Source of the DNA: Trichomonas vaginalis G3
Taxonomy: Eukaryota > Parabasalia > Trichomonadida > Trichomonadidae
DNA: 64,000 nucleotides
Reading direction: 5' to 3'
Assembly: GCF_026262505.1 (NCBI RefSeq)
Contig: NC_067205.1
Location: 20,457,645-20,521,644 of the forward strand
The notes below the pieces were generated by a model. It searched no databases. It saw only the letters and a list, made by a program, of their open reading frames with translations, and had not been told where the DNA came from. The first letter of the stretch is position 1; every line of letters starts with the position of its first letter. A program made the translations under genes and the position numbers. Positions 1 to 9,746 of this stretch are shown one piece after another.

Positions 1-63
1 AGGAAGTGTTAAATCTGATTAACTTTTTTATAATTATTTTTTATTTTTTATTTATAATTAAAC

Positions 64-963
64 ATGACAGAAATGGTAAATCTTCTACAGGTTCCATTAA
101 AACAAGGGACAAACAAAAGGGGTGCATATAATAGAACTATGAAAGTTCCTGATGGAATGAAAGAATTAGTTCATATTGTTGCTGGTCTTCAAAAAGATGT
201 TAAACAAATGAGAAATGTTTTAACATTACCAGAAGCTCAAGCATATGCCAAACGTCATGGTCCAAATTGGGAAGCACACGAAGCAGACATTACGGGTCCA
301 AATGGAAAACCTGATGGTATAAATGAAGTTTTCGTTACTGATGGTCAAGGTAATATTAAAGTCATAAATGGTTATAAATTAACTATATCTGATTATCCTA
401 AACGTAAAGCATATAATGAACGTTATCCTATGCATATTGATGAAAATGGAAAAGCTGTTAAACAATACATTGGAGAAGGTGAAAATGGTCCAATTAATTC
501 ATACCGTCGTAATCCATATTCTTATTTCAATGAAGAATTAAATGCTGTTGAAGAGGGACCGGATGGATTACCACGATATTCTAACCAGTTTGATGGTCAA
601 TATGCAAATATTAGACCTGAAATTTCAGCTAAGAAATTCTTTAAAGTTGCTTTATTCGATCCGGTTTTCGCAAATGTTAAAGATGAACTTAAACAGCAAT
701 TCCAACCAATTATAGTAGCAAGAATTGCATCAGGTGCTTTATCTCAAGCATTCAAAGATTTAATTAAGAAACCATTATATCAGCAACGTGGTTTAACTTA
801 TGATTTAGTTAAGGAATCAGATAAAAGAAAATTTGAGAAATCAGATGATTATAAGAATGCAATTAATGAATATATTAGGTCTATTAATTACGATGAAACA
901 GCTAAAAATCAACTTCATGAACAAATACAGGGAATAATAGATTCAAAAGTTCCAGCAAAATAA
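64..963 (+). CDS. Polinton P1 hypothetical protein, 299 aa
   Basis: Long open frame starting at the first ATG after a T-rich tract (TTATTTATAATTAAAC then ATG). It is moderately basic, without membrane segments or a signal peptide. The middle is rich in Gly, Asn, Pro and Tyr (residues ~60-190, e.g. [22 protein letters not shown]) and the C-terminal third is helical and charged. It leads a run of plus-strand genes ending in a fibre-like protein, so a virion or assembly role is plausible but is only inferred from context. I do not recognise the family. Confidence 0.75.
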   Translation: MTEMVNLLQVPLKQGTNKRGAYNRTMKVPDGMKELVHIVAGLQKDVKQMRNVLTLPEAQAYAKRHGPNWEAHEADITGPNGKPDGINEVFVTDGQGNIKVINGYKLTISDYPKRKAYNERYPMHIDENGKAVKQYIGEGENGPINSYRRNPYSYFNEELNAVEEGPDGLPRYSNQFDGQYANIRPEISAKKFFKVALFDPVFANVKDELKQQFQPIIVARIASGALSQAFKDLIKKPLYQQRGLTYDLVKESDKRKFEKSDDYKNAINEYIRSINYDETAKNQLHEQIQGIIDSKVPAK

Positions 964-997
964 AAGTTTAAATATATTTTTTTTTATTCGATTATAA

Positions 998-1309
998 ATG
1001 AGAAGACGTTTCACTAGTCAAAAGAACACAAACGCAAAAGCAGAGATTACGGTTGGTTATAACGTAAATGATGATAAATCACGAATTATTCAAAATGTTA
1101 AAGTTAATGTTAGCCCTGAATTAACAAGGTCAGCAACTCAACCAAATTTATTAACTCGTGACTTACCGAAGAATGAGGAGAATGAAGAAAACCATGAGAA
1201 TGGAGACCCAATCATTTTATCTGAACCTGGTAAAGAACCTGTTGAAATTCCCACTTATCCAACATACCCCCACCTCTTTCATCAAACATCGAGAACCCAT
1301 ATAAAATAG
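998..1309 (+). CDS. Polinton P1 hypothetical protein, 103 aa
   Basis: Starts 35 bp after the previous gene, directly behind a T-rich tract with the start in the context TTATAAATG. The N-terminus is basic (MRRRFTSQKN), followed by an acidic Asn/Glu stretch (residues ~60-75, KNEENEENHENGD) and a Pro/Thr-rich tail. It looks largely disordered. Family not recognised. Its place suggests a small virion or accessory protein of the same transcription block. Confidence 0.55.
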   Translation: MRRRFTSQKNTNAKAEITVGYNVNDDKSRIIQNVKVNVSPELTRSATQPNLLTRDLPKNEENEENHENGDPIILSEPGKEPVEIPTYPTYPHLFHQTSRTHIK

Positions 1310-1326
1310 ACATTAATTCAGAATTA

Positions 1327-1668
1327 ATGAAAATTTACCGTGATATAATAATTAATAATTATGATTCAATAATAAATTTAATTGACCAATCCTGTTTAAT
1401 TATTTTACCTTATGAATCATTAATTCACATTATCGCCATTCTTTGTGATGTTCAAGATTCAGACGTTAAGATTCAATTTTTCATAGATGATGAGGTTTCA
1501 TGCTGCGGAACAGTTGCAAAAATAAATCCTATAAAGGATATTAGCACAATTAAGATATCAAAGAACGGAACAACAACTGAACTTCATTTAACATATAATG
1601 ATATTTATAATAAAATAGTTGATGAATATAAAATATCACTTGAAAAATTCTTTGTTAAGGCTATTTAA
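1327..1668 (+). CDS. Polinton P1 hypothetical protein, 113 aa
   Basis: Open frame 17 bp after the previous stop, in the same direction. Ile-rich, mixed alpha/beta composition, with no signal peptide or clear membrane span. The start ATG at 1,327 is the first in frame. Unlike most genes here it lacks a T-tract immediately upstream, so it may be co-transcribed with the 998-1,309 gene or be part of a larger decayed gene. Function unknown. Confidence 0.5.
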   Translation: MKIYRDIIINNYDSIINLIDQSCLIILPYESLIHIIAILCDVQDSDVKIQFFIDDEVSCCGTVAKINPIKDISTIKISKNGTTTELHLTYNDIYNKIVDEYKISLEKFFVKAI

Positions 1669-1669
1669 T

Positions 1670-2176
1670 ATTCAAGCAATTAACATTATTGAATAATAAT
1701 CCTTTGAATCATAATCAATAATAATTGACCTTTCACCAGTTTCTATCGTTTGTTTTATTTCTTTTTGTTCCCCACTATCCGGATCGGTCATTGTAATTGT
1801 TTTTGTTATAGTATCAGCTTTATCTTTAACTTCAATCTTTTTTCCATCGGATATTTAAACCAAAATTCCAAAAAATTCGATATTGTCAATCTGTTCATAT
1901 TTTAATCTATCAATTACATTTTTAATACCATCTGAAAATCTTATGAAATGGTCATTATATGGGTTTGATTGAACTAAATTTGAATGAAGTGAAATATAAC
2001 CTGTTGATGATATGACATTGACTCATATTTTCTGAAAACACTAAATTTATAACATGAATGAATTTCTTATTCGTTGAATTTATGAATTCTTGAGGTAATC
2101 TTATTCTAGTTTTATTTATCACTGGAAAATAACGCTTTACCATATTTTTAATCGTAATAAAAATGTCAATTATCAA
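1670..2176 (-). pseudogene. Polinton P1 decayed minus-strand gene
   Basis: Sequence between two plus-strand genes reads as coding-like on the minus strand, with the codon bias of the rest of P1 and polar, Asp/Lys-rich translated segments. It does not form one clean frame. It is treated as a broken element gene; its family is not recognisable. Confidence 0.35.
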
Positions 2177-2594
2177 TATTATTTCGAATAATAACTGTGA
2201 ATTAAATTTAACAGTTAGCGGAATTTATAATGTTACTCTCGTTTCTGTGAGTGGTAAATTTAATCCCATTCTTTTAGACCCTTCAGATTATATATCATTT
2301 ATTAAAGATGACCTTGAAAAAACGTATGATATGTATATAAATAATGTGATAGCGAAATGGGATATTAACATGATTTTAAGTTATTTAAATGAATCATTTA
2401 TCGTATGGTATGAAGAAAATTTTAAATCAAAACCTGATAAACTTTTTGAACTTGATGAAATAAATAACCTTATTAAATTTCCGCTGAAAATTAAATTTTG
2501 TACTCCTCATCTTCGTTCATTGTTGGGGATATTAAATTTTGAAAAGATGTTGGGGATGTTTTGTATTCTGACACCGGTTCCAATTTCATTTTAA
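2163..2594 (+). CDS. Polinton P1 hypothetical protein, 143 aa
   Basis: Starts at an ATG in the A-rich context GTAATAAAAATG. The translation is rich in Ile, Asn and Leu with alternating hydrophobics (CELNLTVSGIYNVTLVSVSG near the N-terminus), suggesting beta structure. It overlaps the next ORF, and the two probably belong to one decayed gene region. No family recognised; a structural role is inferred only from its position before the fibre gene. Confidence 0.45.
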   Translation: MSIINIISNNNCELNLTVSGIYNVTLVSVSGKFNPILLDPSDYISFIKDDLEKTYDMYINNVIAKWDINMILSYLNESFIVWYEENFKSKPDKLFELDEINNLIKFPLKIKFCTPHLRSLLGILNFEKMLGMFCILTPVPISF

Positions 2595-2872
2595 TCAAAT
2601 GTGATAAAGTTAATACCCCAATGAGATTTTCACATCAAACATTAGACCCTAACTCTTACCCATCAATACAAAACATTTTATCCATCAACTTAAACACATT
2701 TTCTTTATCATATCCATTTCAATTATCTGGGAATTCATTTATTCTTCATTCAAAAGATTTATCAAATATTAAATTTAGAATAACTGACCTATTTGATTGT
2801 GATTTAGAATTTATGAATGAAATATTATGGCAATTTCAAATAGAGAAAATAGCTGATGAGATAACAGATTAA
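2561..2872 (+). CDS. Polinton P1 hypothetical protein, 103 aa
   Basis: Open frame overlapping the end of the preceding ORF and ending 25 bp before the fibre gene. Ser/Asn/Leu-rich with alternating beta-type patterns (SINLNTFSLSYPFQLSGNSF) and an acidic C-terminus. The composition matches the upstream ORF, so it is best seen as part of the same element gene region rather than a separate function. Family unknown. Confidence 0.4.
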   Translation: MYSDTGSNFILIKCDKVNTPMRFSHQTLDPNSYPSIQNILSINLNTFSLSYPFQLSGNSFILHSKDLSNIKFRITDLFDCDLEFMNEILWQFQIEKIADEITD

Positions 2873-2896
2873 ATATTTATTTTTAAATCATAATAA

Positions 2897-3418
2897 ATGA
2901 TTAAACAACAGCAACCACAGCAACTTAAGGCACAAAACACCCAGGTCCCACAGACCATTACATACGCCATATATGCATATAATTCAAAGACGGCAGAACA
3001 AATGCAAAGGTTGAAATATGGAGATTTGGAGATAGTATTGAAAAATGACCATTTCGAATTCGTTTGCAAAGGAGGTGCAGTGATATCAAATATAAAAGAA
3101 ATTTTATTTATGAATTCTAAAATTAAAGGAATAACGGATGATATAACATCAATTCCACCAGAAGAACAGAGATATTACGCATTAAATGCATTTCCTAAAG
3201 TTTTGAAGATTGGAAGATTTAATTTAAATGAGGAATTCATAGAAGGTTTCCTAAATGACATAATGAAGAAGGTGGATAAGGAATATGTTAACGATGAGTT
3301 AATGAAGAAAGCAAATTTGGTTTATGTTGATGAAAAAGATAATGAAATTAAAGAAAAGGTTGAATGGTATCATGAATGGACATTGGAGACTTTTAAGGAT
3401 GGGCACTCATTAGGGTGA
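2897..3418 (+). CDS. Polinton P1 tail-fibre-like protein, N-terminal half (interrupted by transposon)
   Basis: Starts at an ATG after TTTATTTTTAAATCATAATAA. The N-terminus is Gln-rich (MIKQQQPQQLKAQNTQVPQT) and shares a short motif with the minus-strand protein at 11,981-12,571. The rest is mixed alpha/beta with many Lys and Glu. The genuine Polinton part ends at the TTAA at 3,393-3,396; the last few codons to 3,418 come from the inverted repeat of the inserted Kolobok-like element. The other half of the gene lies beyond that insertion. Likely an N-terminal virion-attachment part, by analogy with phage fibres; that role is inferred. Confidence 0.6.
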   Translation: MIKQQQPQQLKAQNTQVPQTITYAIYAYNSKTAEQMQRLKYGDLEIVLKNDHFEFVCKGGAVISNIKEILFMNSKIKGITDDITSIPPEEQRYYALNAFPKVLKIGRFNLNEEFIEGFLNDIMKKVDKEYVNDELMKKANLVYVDEKDNEIKEKVEWYHEWTLETFKDGHSLG

Positions 3419-5826
3419 TGAAAAAAATCAAGTCTAGCAAAGTCAATATACTAAAAACAGCGAAGACTATTATATAGCATTATAGTGCACAAGCTCAAAT
3501 ATTTAGTGATGCATTTCTCGAACTTATTTTATTTATAAGTTAACCTTGAAACATGAATTTTAGTATATCATGAGCATATTTTTTTCTAATTTTGCAATAC
3601 TTATAATATCATACCAGGATTCATGTTGAAGTCTAATATTTGGTATATAATATTCTTACAATAAATGTATTAATTCAATTATATTCAAAATGATGGGTCG
3701 CAATTTTTACTGAAATTGCAAATTTAATTTCAACAATGAAATTATTGTTTAAAAAAAAATAGCACAACAGCAAGATGGACAATCATATATAGAATTATAA
3801 TGCTCCATATAATGCTTTGATTTGATGCGTATATAATGTTATTTTTCGAACACCTTTGTAAAAAATTGATTTTTGTAATTTTTGAAAAAATTCGATTTTA
3901 TTTCGAGATTTCCTCTATAGGTGAAGTATATTGAACAATATTCCTATGGGAGAAAATAATTGTAAGTATGAGTACATTCATTAATACTATGTGTGCCATG
4001 GTTATCGCTCAAACGATCAAGTTATATCTCGATTGCGTAAATTGAAATTTTGCTATTTTCTAAATTCACGGCAACAACATTCTTTTATCCTGATCGTACA
4101 TCACAATATTTGAATGTGCGACCATTTGTTCAAGAAACCGTCAAGTTATTCTTCATTTTTCATGCCGCGGCGAACAAAAGCAGTTGCAAAGCGTATAAAG
4201 AACTTAGTTCAAAGCGCGAAAAATAGGGTAGAGCCATATGTCGTCAACACTGTTGAATTTGTGCTATCTGTATTATTGAGCGGCGCTACATTTTGCCAAT
4301 CAGAATTTCAGTTCATGCTGAATAACATCAAAGTTCCGTCAGAAGCTACATTTCATCGAGTCCAAGAAAAGGTTGGTCGTGTTATCATAGAAGTTGCCAG
4401 AGAATCTGTTAATTATTGGAAATCTCGAATGAGAAAATGTTCGGGACTTTTGTTTGACGGTTCTTGGAGTCAGAGAAGAAATGCAATGTTTTGCTATGTA
4501 CAATTTGTAGAAGAGAAACTCAAAAAAATTGTAGATTGGGAAGTGATATCTAAATCTTTTAAAAATTTCAAAGGTAATTTCAACGGAAAATCAAATGAAA
4601 TGGAATTTGAAGGCTTAAAAAGAATGCTGAAGCGTTGGAATAATGAAAAACGTGTAAATTTTTTTGTGCATGATGGCGATGTCAAAATTGTTTCTACAAT
4701 CAAAAATACGTTCAAAGGTATCAGAGAATACAGAGATCCTGGACATTTTCTTAACAATATACAGAAAAAGCTCAAACTGCCAGAATTCAGAATCTTATCT
4801 AGCATTTCAAAGAATTTATTGCGTTGGCTTAGGCAACTTCTCAATGACACACATATGTCAATTAAAACAAAGAAGTTTTTATGGTTGAATTCCGCTAAAC
4901 ATTATGCCGGAAATCATAAATTTTGTCCAGATCCTGAAAAATGCAAGATGATTAAACCATGGAAATATGCAAAAAATAAAACTGCTATAAAAACACTTAA
5001 AAAATTCCTCGAAGATACCGTAAAAATCTTTGATATGGTAAAAAAGATTCATTCAACTCAAGTAGTTGAATCGATAAACCATATCAAAGCAATGCTTGCT
5101 AATAAAAATATTAATTGGCATGCTTCTTGGCCAATTAGGATGGCAGTCACAATATTGCATTTCAATGAAAGTATGTTTGAAACGATTGTAGCAATAAGAT
5201 ACAGGTTAAATTTACCAACAATGCCAGAAATGATGAACAGATATTTCAGAATGTATGATACAACAAAAGATTTAATCAAAGCATTCAAAAATTCAAAGCA
5301 AGTTCAAAAAAAGTTTGCGGCATTAAGAGCTATAAAGAGAGATCTTCAAGCTACCGATGATCGTATTACTCTTAAATCACATAAATAATTATTAAATTTA
5401 TTTCACCCTCAAAACATCATAATCTTGCACCTTCTTTGAATAAACACTTTCACCTTCTATTTTTAATTAATGTTTTTTAATTGTCCAAAATTTTTAGATT
5501 ATATAAGATATAATTTTTTATAAAAGTATTATTTTCTAAAAGATAAGTATATATTCTTAATCACAAAACCTAGCATTTTATCATATCTATATATCAGCTT
5601 CCTAAATATAATACTCATATAGTTAGTATGATTTTAATGTTTTTGAACATGAAACGAAAATATGATTACAATCATATAACATAATGGAGTTATTGATATA
5701 ACTTATATGCATGATACATTAAGAAGTCTTCCAACAATATAGATATAGTTGTAGATTCCTATGATTCCTTTTATATTGTGAGATAATAACATTTTTATGC
5801 TGTCAGGAGCCTATGAGTGCCCATCC
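3397..5826 (+). mobile_element. Kolobok-like DNA transposon inserted in P1, TTAA target duplication
   Basis: A 2,430-bp element with perfect 14-bp inverted ends, GGATGGGCACTCAT at 3,397-3,410 and ATGAGTGCCCATCC at 5,813-5,826, each flanked by TTAA (3,393-3,396 and 5,827-5,830). It carries one intact transposase gene (4,114-5,388) with a D...D...E layout. TTAA duplication is typical of Kolobok and piggyBac, and the GD-containing motif fits Kolobok/Mutator-type transposases better. It sits inside the Polinton fibre gene. Perfect ends and an open gene suggest recent insertion. Confidence 0.85.
4114..5388 (+). CDS. Kolobok/Mutator-type DDE transposase, 424 aa
   Basis: Likely catalyses cut-and-paste movement of the surrounding element. 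Candidate acidic catalytic residues: Asp in LLFDGSWS (~residue 113), Asp in FFVHDGDVK (~187) and Glu in VVESINHIKAML (~318). The motif REYRDPGHFLNNIQKKL follows the second Asp, comparable to the conserved His-containing block of Kolobok transposases. The N-terminus is basic (PRRTKAVAKRIKNL), consistent with DNA binding. A Cys/His pair near residues 263-276 may bind metal. The frame is uninterrupted and codon use is slightly less A/T-biased than neighbouring P1 genes. The start is the first in-frame ATG; the second Met (~17) is an alternative. The exact superfamily call is an inference from TTAA plus motif order. Confidence 0.8.
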   Translation: MCDHLFKKPSSYSSFFMPRRTKAVAKRIKNLVQSAKNRVEPYVVNTVEFVLSVLLSGATFCQSEFQFMLNNIKVPSEATFHRVQEKVGRVIIEVARESVNYWKSRMRKCSGLLFDGSWSQRRNAMFCYVQFVEEKLKKIVDWEVISKSFKNFKGNFNGKSNEMEFEGLKRMLKRWNNEKRVNFFVHDGDVKIVSTIKNTFKGIREYRDPGHFLNNIQKKLKLPEFRILSSISKNLLRWLRQLLNDTHMSIKTKKFLWLNSAKHYAGNHKFCPDPEKCKMIKPWKYAKNKTAIKTLKKFLEDTVKIFDMVKKIHSTQVVESINHIKAMLANKNINWHASWPIRMAVTILHFNESMFETIVAIRYRLNLPTMPEMMNRYFRMYDTTKDLIKAFKNSKQVQKKFAALRAIKRDLQATDDRITLKSHK

Positions 5827-5830
5827 TTAA

Positions 5831-6395
5831 AGTTAAAGCTGATACAGAATGGGTTTCAGGATGTTTAGACCTTAAAGCAGATAAAACTTATGTTGATGAA
5901 AATTATGCAAAGAAGTCGGAAGTAAATGATGTGATTACAAGCATGAAAAATGAAATTCTTCAAACATTATATCCTGTTGGTTCTATTTATACGTCAATGA
6001 ATTCAACAAATCCAGCAACAGTTTTAGGTTTTGGTACGTGGAAGCAGATTGTAGATAAATTCTTATACTGTGCTAGATATTCAAAGCAAACAGGGGGTTC
6101 GAAGAAAATTAAAGAAGCAAACCTTCCACCGCACACTCATACAGGAACGACAAACACAGCAGGAAATCATTCACATTCAATAACAAAAAGAGGTTATACA
6201 AATCTTGCAGCGGGTTCGGATAGATGGGGAATGAATAGATATGATATCACAACTGACCCAGTAGATTCAAGCACAGGTATTTTCTGTGGAACCGCAGGAA
6301 ATCATTCACACACTTTCACAACAAATCCAACAGGCTCGGGTAAAGATTACATGCCACCATTTGTGACTGTATTCGCATGGTACCGCGTTCATTGA
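5831..6395 (+). CDS. Polinton P1 tail-collar/fibre-like protein, C-terminal half
   Basis: Resembles the C-terminal domain of phage T4 short tail fibre/baseplate proteins (gp10/gp12 type) and tail-collar proteins. The block LYPVGSIYTSMNSTNPATVLGFGTW matches the signature 'YPVGSIY.S....NP....FGGTW'. A 'TGGS' turn and Leu-Pro-Pro-HTHTG follow, then two His-x-His motifs (HSHS, HSHT) like those that bind metal in trimeric fibres. It ends in MPPFVTVFAWYRVH, typical of the family's last strand. An open frame begins at 5,817 but its first codons lie in the Kolobok end, so Polinton sequence starts at the TTAA. Predicted role is host attachment or a receptor-binding fibre; this is inferred. Confidence 0.75.
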
Positions 6396-6556
6396 ATGTG
6401 CTTGAGCCCAGACTTTTGGGTCAAGGCTTACCGAATGAACTAAATATATTTTATGTCTGTAATTAATTAGGTAATGAAGTAATGGATGAACTGCAGAAAT
6501 AATGTTTACGTTAATGTTTACGTTAAGTGACTCAAAGAGTCCGGAGACAAAGTCTC
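6396..6556. repeat. Short palindromic hairpins after the fibre gene
   Basis: Two adjacent perfect palindromes with AAA loops, GACTC-AAA-GAGTC at 6,529-6,541 and GAGAC-AAA-GTCTC at 6,544-6,556. An imperfect GC-richer hairpin lies around 6,404-6,435 just behind the stop codon. Similar hairpins occur at 15,319-15,371 and 62,814-62,870. They may act as transcript ends or be a tiny mobile hairpin family. Confidence 0.6.
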
Positions 6557-7162
6557 ATGTTTTCAGGTTATTCAATAATTAATTATTTTTGAAGAACTGA
6601 AGGTGTCACTATGTCACCATGTCACCAGGTTATTTAACTTCTCTGAAAAAATGAGACAACATGACATTTTGACAACAGTCCTGGAAATAAATGATTACGT
6701 TAATGTTTACGTTAATGTTTTCAGGTTATTCAATAATTAATTATTTTTGAAGAACTGAAGGTGTCACTATGTCACCATGTCACCAGGTTATTTAACTTCT
6801 CTGAAAAAATGAGACAACATGACATTTTGACAACAGTCCTGGAAATAAATGATTACGTTAATGTTTACGTTAATGTTTTCAGGTTATTCAATAATTAATT
6901 ATTTTTGAAGAACTGAAGGTGTCACTATGTCACCATGTCACCAGGTTATTTAACTTCTCTGAAAAAATGAGACAACATGACATTTTGACAACAGTCCTGG
7001 AAATAAATGATTACGTTAATGTTTACGTTAATGTTTTCAGGTTATTCAATAATTAATTATTTTTGAAGAACTGAAGGTGTCACTATGTCACCATGTCACC
7101 AGGTTATTTAACTTCTCTGAAAAAATGAGACAACATGACATTTTGACAACAGTCCTGGAAAT
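6557..7162 (+). repeat. Four tandem copies of a 158-bp Polinton repeat
   Basis: The unit (starting TTTTCAGGTTATTCAATAAT) recurs with a constant 158-bp spacing; CAGGTTA lies at 6,564, 6,722, 6,880 and 7,038. Each copy carries a near-palindrome of about 23 bp centred on AATTAATT, three TGTCAC boxes at 7-8 bp spacing, and a TGAGACAACATGACATTTTG tail. Copies are nearly identical. The array ends about 60 bp before the primase-helicase start. Single inverted copies lie at 9,577-9,694 and 10,369-10,620. Confidence 0.9.
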
Positions 7163-7189
7163 TTGATGCAGTCCAAAAATAAAGTTAGT

Positions 7190-7225
7190 TTTAAAATTAT
7201 TTTTTATTTTTTTATTCCTATATAA
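7190..7225 (+). promoter_or_regulatory. Polinton start-site signal of primase-helicase
   Basis: T-rich tract TTATTTTTTATTTTTTTATT followed by CCTATATAA running straight into the ATG (TATAAATG). The same arrangement precedes most genes of both Polintons and resembles a viral promoter in which the start codon overlaps TAAAT. Confidence 0.6.
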
Positions 7226-9112
7226 ATGACAGCAACAAACAACAACAGCAACTATATCGTTTCTGATGAAAAAGTTATTGATTCATTAGCTGAGGAATTA
7301 GTTGTGGCAGAAACTAAAACCCTCAACGAAAGAATTGGTGAAAACAAGATTGATTTACATAACTACCTCAAACACGATGGAGGAAGAGGAAGGAAAACTG
7401 GTACAGCTTTATTAGCAAATAAAATATCAAATTTAACGATTATAGATGTTGATATCAATAAATCGTACAATGATGAACTTAAAGAAACAGTTAGAAAAGA
7501 CATTCTATCAAAACTTTCGGATAAAGATGTTATCGTTAAAACCGCTTCAGGAGGTCTTCACATTTATTGCAACACTAATTTCTTCTATGCAGTTTCGAAC
7601 AGAATGATTAAATGTTATTCCTGCAATGATTATGATATTGACATCATGACTTCTATGGATGATTCAAAGCGTTCTTTAGTAGTTATGGTCGATTCAAGAG
7701 TTCGCAAGAATGCAACAGAACCAATCAAAACATACTCATTCATTCGTGGAAGTTACGATTCAACATTAACTAGAACAGTGAATGATATATTAAATGATTT
7801 GAATATTAAGGTAAGAGTTGAACAGAAGAACGAAGAAATAAAGACTATTATGAATGAAAACAAAGATGTAAACATTGACGATAAACTTACCCAGAGCATA
7901 GTTGATGGCATTAGTGATTTTGAAGTACATAATGACGGTGGAAACATGAATTTAGAAAAAGAAGTTACATTATTCACACTGTTTCAAGCAATTAATTCGT
8001 TACCTAATCATTTAATTAATGAAGCATACGATAACGTTTATAACTTCTGCAATTTAACTGAAAATGCAAAAAGTAATTTTGAAAAAGCACGTAGTAGATA
8101 TGCACATTTAATGACTTCTCCATTTGTTTTGGTGAAGATTCTAAAACTTTATCAAAAGGAATATTATGATGAATATGTTTTACCTTTATTACGTAAGCCA
8201 AAAATAACATTTGATATCAAACTTGATGACTCGTTTTTGATAACGGATATTAGACGCAAGGCTGAAAATCATCAGTATAAAAACAGTTCTGAAGTAATTG
8301 AGGATTTATCACGTGTAATCCGTTTTGTAGATTGTGGAAATAAATATTTCATTCAAAAGGACTATAATATCCACGACAAAATGAATCAAATATCATTCGT
8401 TCTTCAATCAAACATGAAAGAGTCACTCAAAATGATTAAATTATTTAAAGAAGAAGGTAAAACAATAACAGCATGGGATGTACTACTAAATCAATTGTCT
8501 TCATTAACCGTTAAGGGTGTTTGCTTTAAATCTGATTCTCCAGATGTTTTCTCAACGTTTCAAGGTTATAAATACAACGTTCTCGAAAAGCCTGATTACT
8601 CAAAAATTAAGATGTTTATGGATTTCATTAAAGAAGCCATTTGTGATAATAACGATGAAGTGTATAAATACCTTCTCGGCTGGATTGCATCAATGATTCA
8701 ACATCCTGGAATCAAGAATGAAACAGCAATTATTTTGAAAGGACTTCAGGGAACAGGTAAAAACAGATTTACAGACATTATTTCTGAACTTCTCACTGGT
8801 TATTCATGTAAAAACATTACTGAAATAAGTGAGCTAACGGGTAATTTCAATTCAGTAGTTGAGAATAAAATGTTTCTTGTACTTAATGAACTCAAGAATG
8901 TAGGTGAAGATAGACTCGCAAACTTCAACGCTTTGAAATCAATTATAACGGATAATGAGATTAGAATTAATGAAAAGAATCAACCCAGAAGAACAGCTCA
9001 GAACGTTGCAAACTTCATTTTCGTAACTAACAACGTCTACCCTGTCAAAATTGAAGTTGGAGACAGAAGATACGTAGTTTTAAAGTTAATGGTAAATTCA
9101 AGGTCAATTTGA
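7226..9112 (+). CDS. Polinton P1 primase-superfamily 3 helicase, 628 aa
   Basis: Replication protein combining an archaeo-eukaryotic primase-like N-terminal domain with a D5/SF3 helicase. The primase part shows TIIDVDI (~72-78, metal-binding Asp pair), KTASGGLHIY (~105-114, the 'SGG-H' nucleotide-binding motif) and YDIDIMTSM (~136-144). The helicase part shows Walker A GLQGTGKN (~506-513), Walker B FLVLNEL (~550), motif C NFIFVTNN (~596) and a following GDRR with the Arg finger. It begins in the TATAAATG context about 60 bp after the four-copy repeat, which could be its binding site. It probably primes and unwinds element DNA for PolB. SF3 helicases are typical of Polinton-like viruses and virophages. 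The gene region (with 9,129-9,536) looks broken, about one break. Confidence 0.88.
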   Translation: MTATNNNSNYIVSDEKVIDSLAEELVVAETKTLNERIGENKIDLHNYLKHDGGRGRKTGTALLANKISNLTIIDVDINKSYNDELKETVRKDILSKLSDKDVIVKTASGGLHIYCNTNFFYAVSNRMIKCYSCNDYDIDIMTSMDDSKRSLVVMVDSRVRKNATEPIKTYSFIRGSYDSTLTRTVNDILNDLNIKVRVEQKNEEIKTIMNENKDVNIDDKLTQSIVDGISDFEVHNDGGNMNLEKEVTLFTLFQAINSLPNHLINEAYDNVYNFCNLTENAKSNFEKARSRYAHLMTSPFVLVKILKLYQKEYYDEYVLPLLRKPKITFDIKLDDSFLITDIRRKAENHQYKNSSEVIEDLSRVIRFVDCGNKYFIQKDYNIHDKMNQISFVLQSNMKESLKMIKLFKEEGKTITAWDVLLNQLSSLTVKGVCFKSDSPDVFSTFQGYKYNVLEKPDYSKIKMFMDFIKEAICDNNDEVYKYLLGWIASMIQHPGIKNETAIILKGLQGTGKNRFTDIISELLTGYSCKNITEISELTGNFNSVVENKMFLVLNELKNVGEDRLANFNALKSIITDNEIRINEKNQPRRTAQNVANFIFVTNNVYPVKIEVGDRRYVVLKLMVNSRSI

Positions 9113-9128
9113 TTACTTCAAGAATTTA

Positions 9129-9536
9129 ATGGATTCATGCACAAAGGAATTTTATGATAATTTACTAACATATTTTATCAATTACGACCTTTCATCATTT
9201 AATGTACGAATCATACCGATGACTGAAGCCAAACAAGATTTAATTGAATTATCAACAAATCCTTTAGATGTATGGATAAATACACATTATGATGAATTGT
9301 GTGCAGGTATGACATGTAAAAATGCTCTATTCTGCAAACCATCAGACATGAAAGACAAGAATTTCCAAATGAGTATTAAGGATAAATGTGATAAGAAACA
9401 GAGAAGAATAGATGGTAAACAAACATGGTGTTATGTTTTGAAAGAAGAAATGAAAGGATTATATAAACAGGTTGAACCAAACGATAATGAGGATTCATTT
9501 ACTGACGATGAAATACCTGTAAATGAAGCTTTATAA
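9129..9536 (+). CDS. Polinton P1 helicase-associated C-terminal region, 135 aa
   Basis: Lies directly downstream of the primase-helicase in the same direction. Its content (LIELSTNPLDVWINTHYDEL, then a basic Cys-containing stretch and an acidic tail) resembles the C-terminal winged-helix/accessory region that follows SF3 helicases in viral D5-like proteins. It is therefore best considered part of the same replication gene region. No independent function is proposed. Confidence 0.55.
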   Translation: MDSCTKEFYDNLLTYFINYDLSSFNVRIIPMTEAKQDLIELSTNPLDVWINTHYDELCAGMTCKNALFCKPSDMKDKNFQMSIKDKCDKKQRRIDGKQTWCYVLKEEMKGLYKQVEPNDNEDSFTDDEIPVNEAL

Positions 9537-9746
9537 AGTATGATTGGAATTTATTTTTGCATTAATCCAGCCGTGTTGTCAAAATGTCATGTTGTCTCAT
9601 TTTTTCAGAGAAGTTAATTAACCGAGTGACACATGGTGACGTAGTGACACCTTCAGTTCTTCAAAAATAATTAATTATTGAATAACCGGAAACCATTAAC
9701 GATAAAATATATTTTTGGTCGTTTATGACAAAAATAAATGGTTCAT
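9537..9746 (-). repeat. Inverted copy of the 158-bp Polinton repeat
   Basis: The gap between the convergent gene blocks contains, at 9,577-9,694, the reverse complement of the repeat unit at 6,557-7,162: AAAATGTCATGTTGTCTCAT, the GTGACA boxes and the AATTAATTATT palindrome. It diverges somewhat in the TGTCAC box region. Confidence 0.85.

Noticed and set aside
3421-4110. Possible extra gene between the Kolobok left end and its transposase
   Set aside because: No ORF above background; taken as the element's 5' non-coding part.
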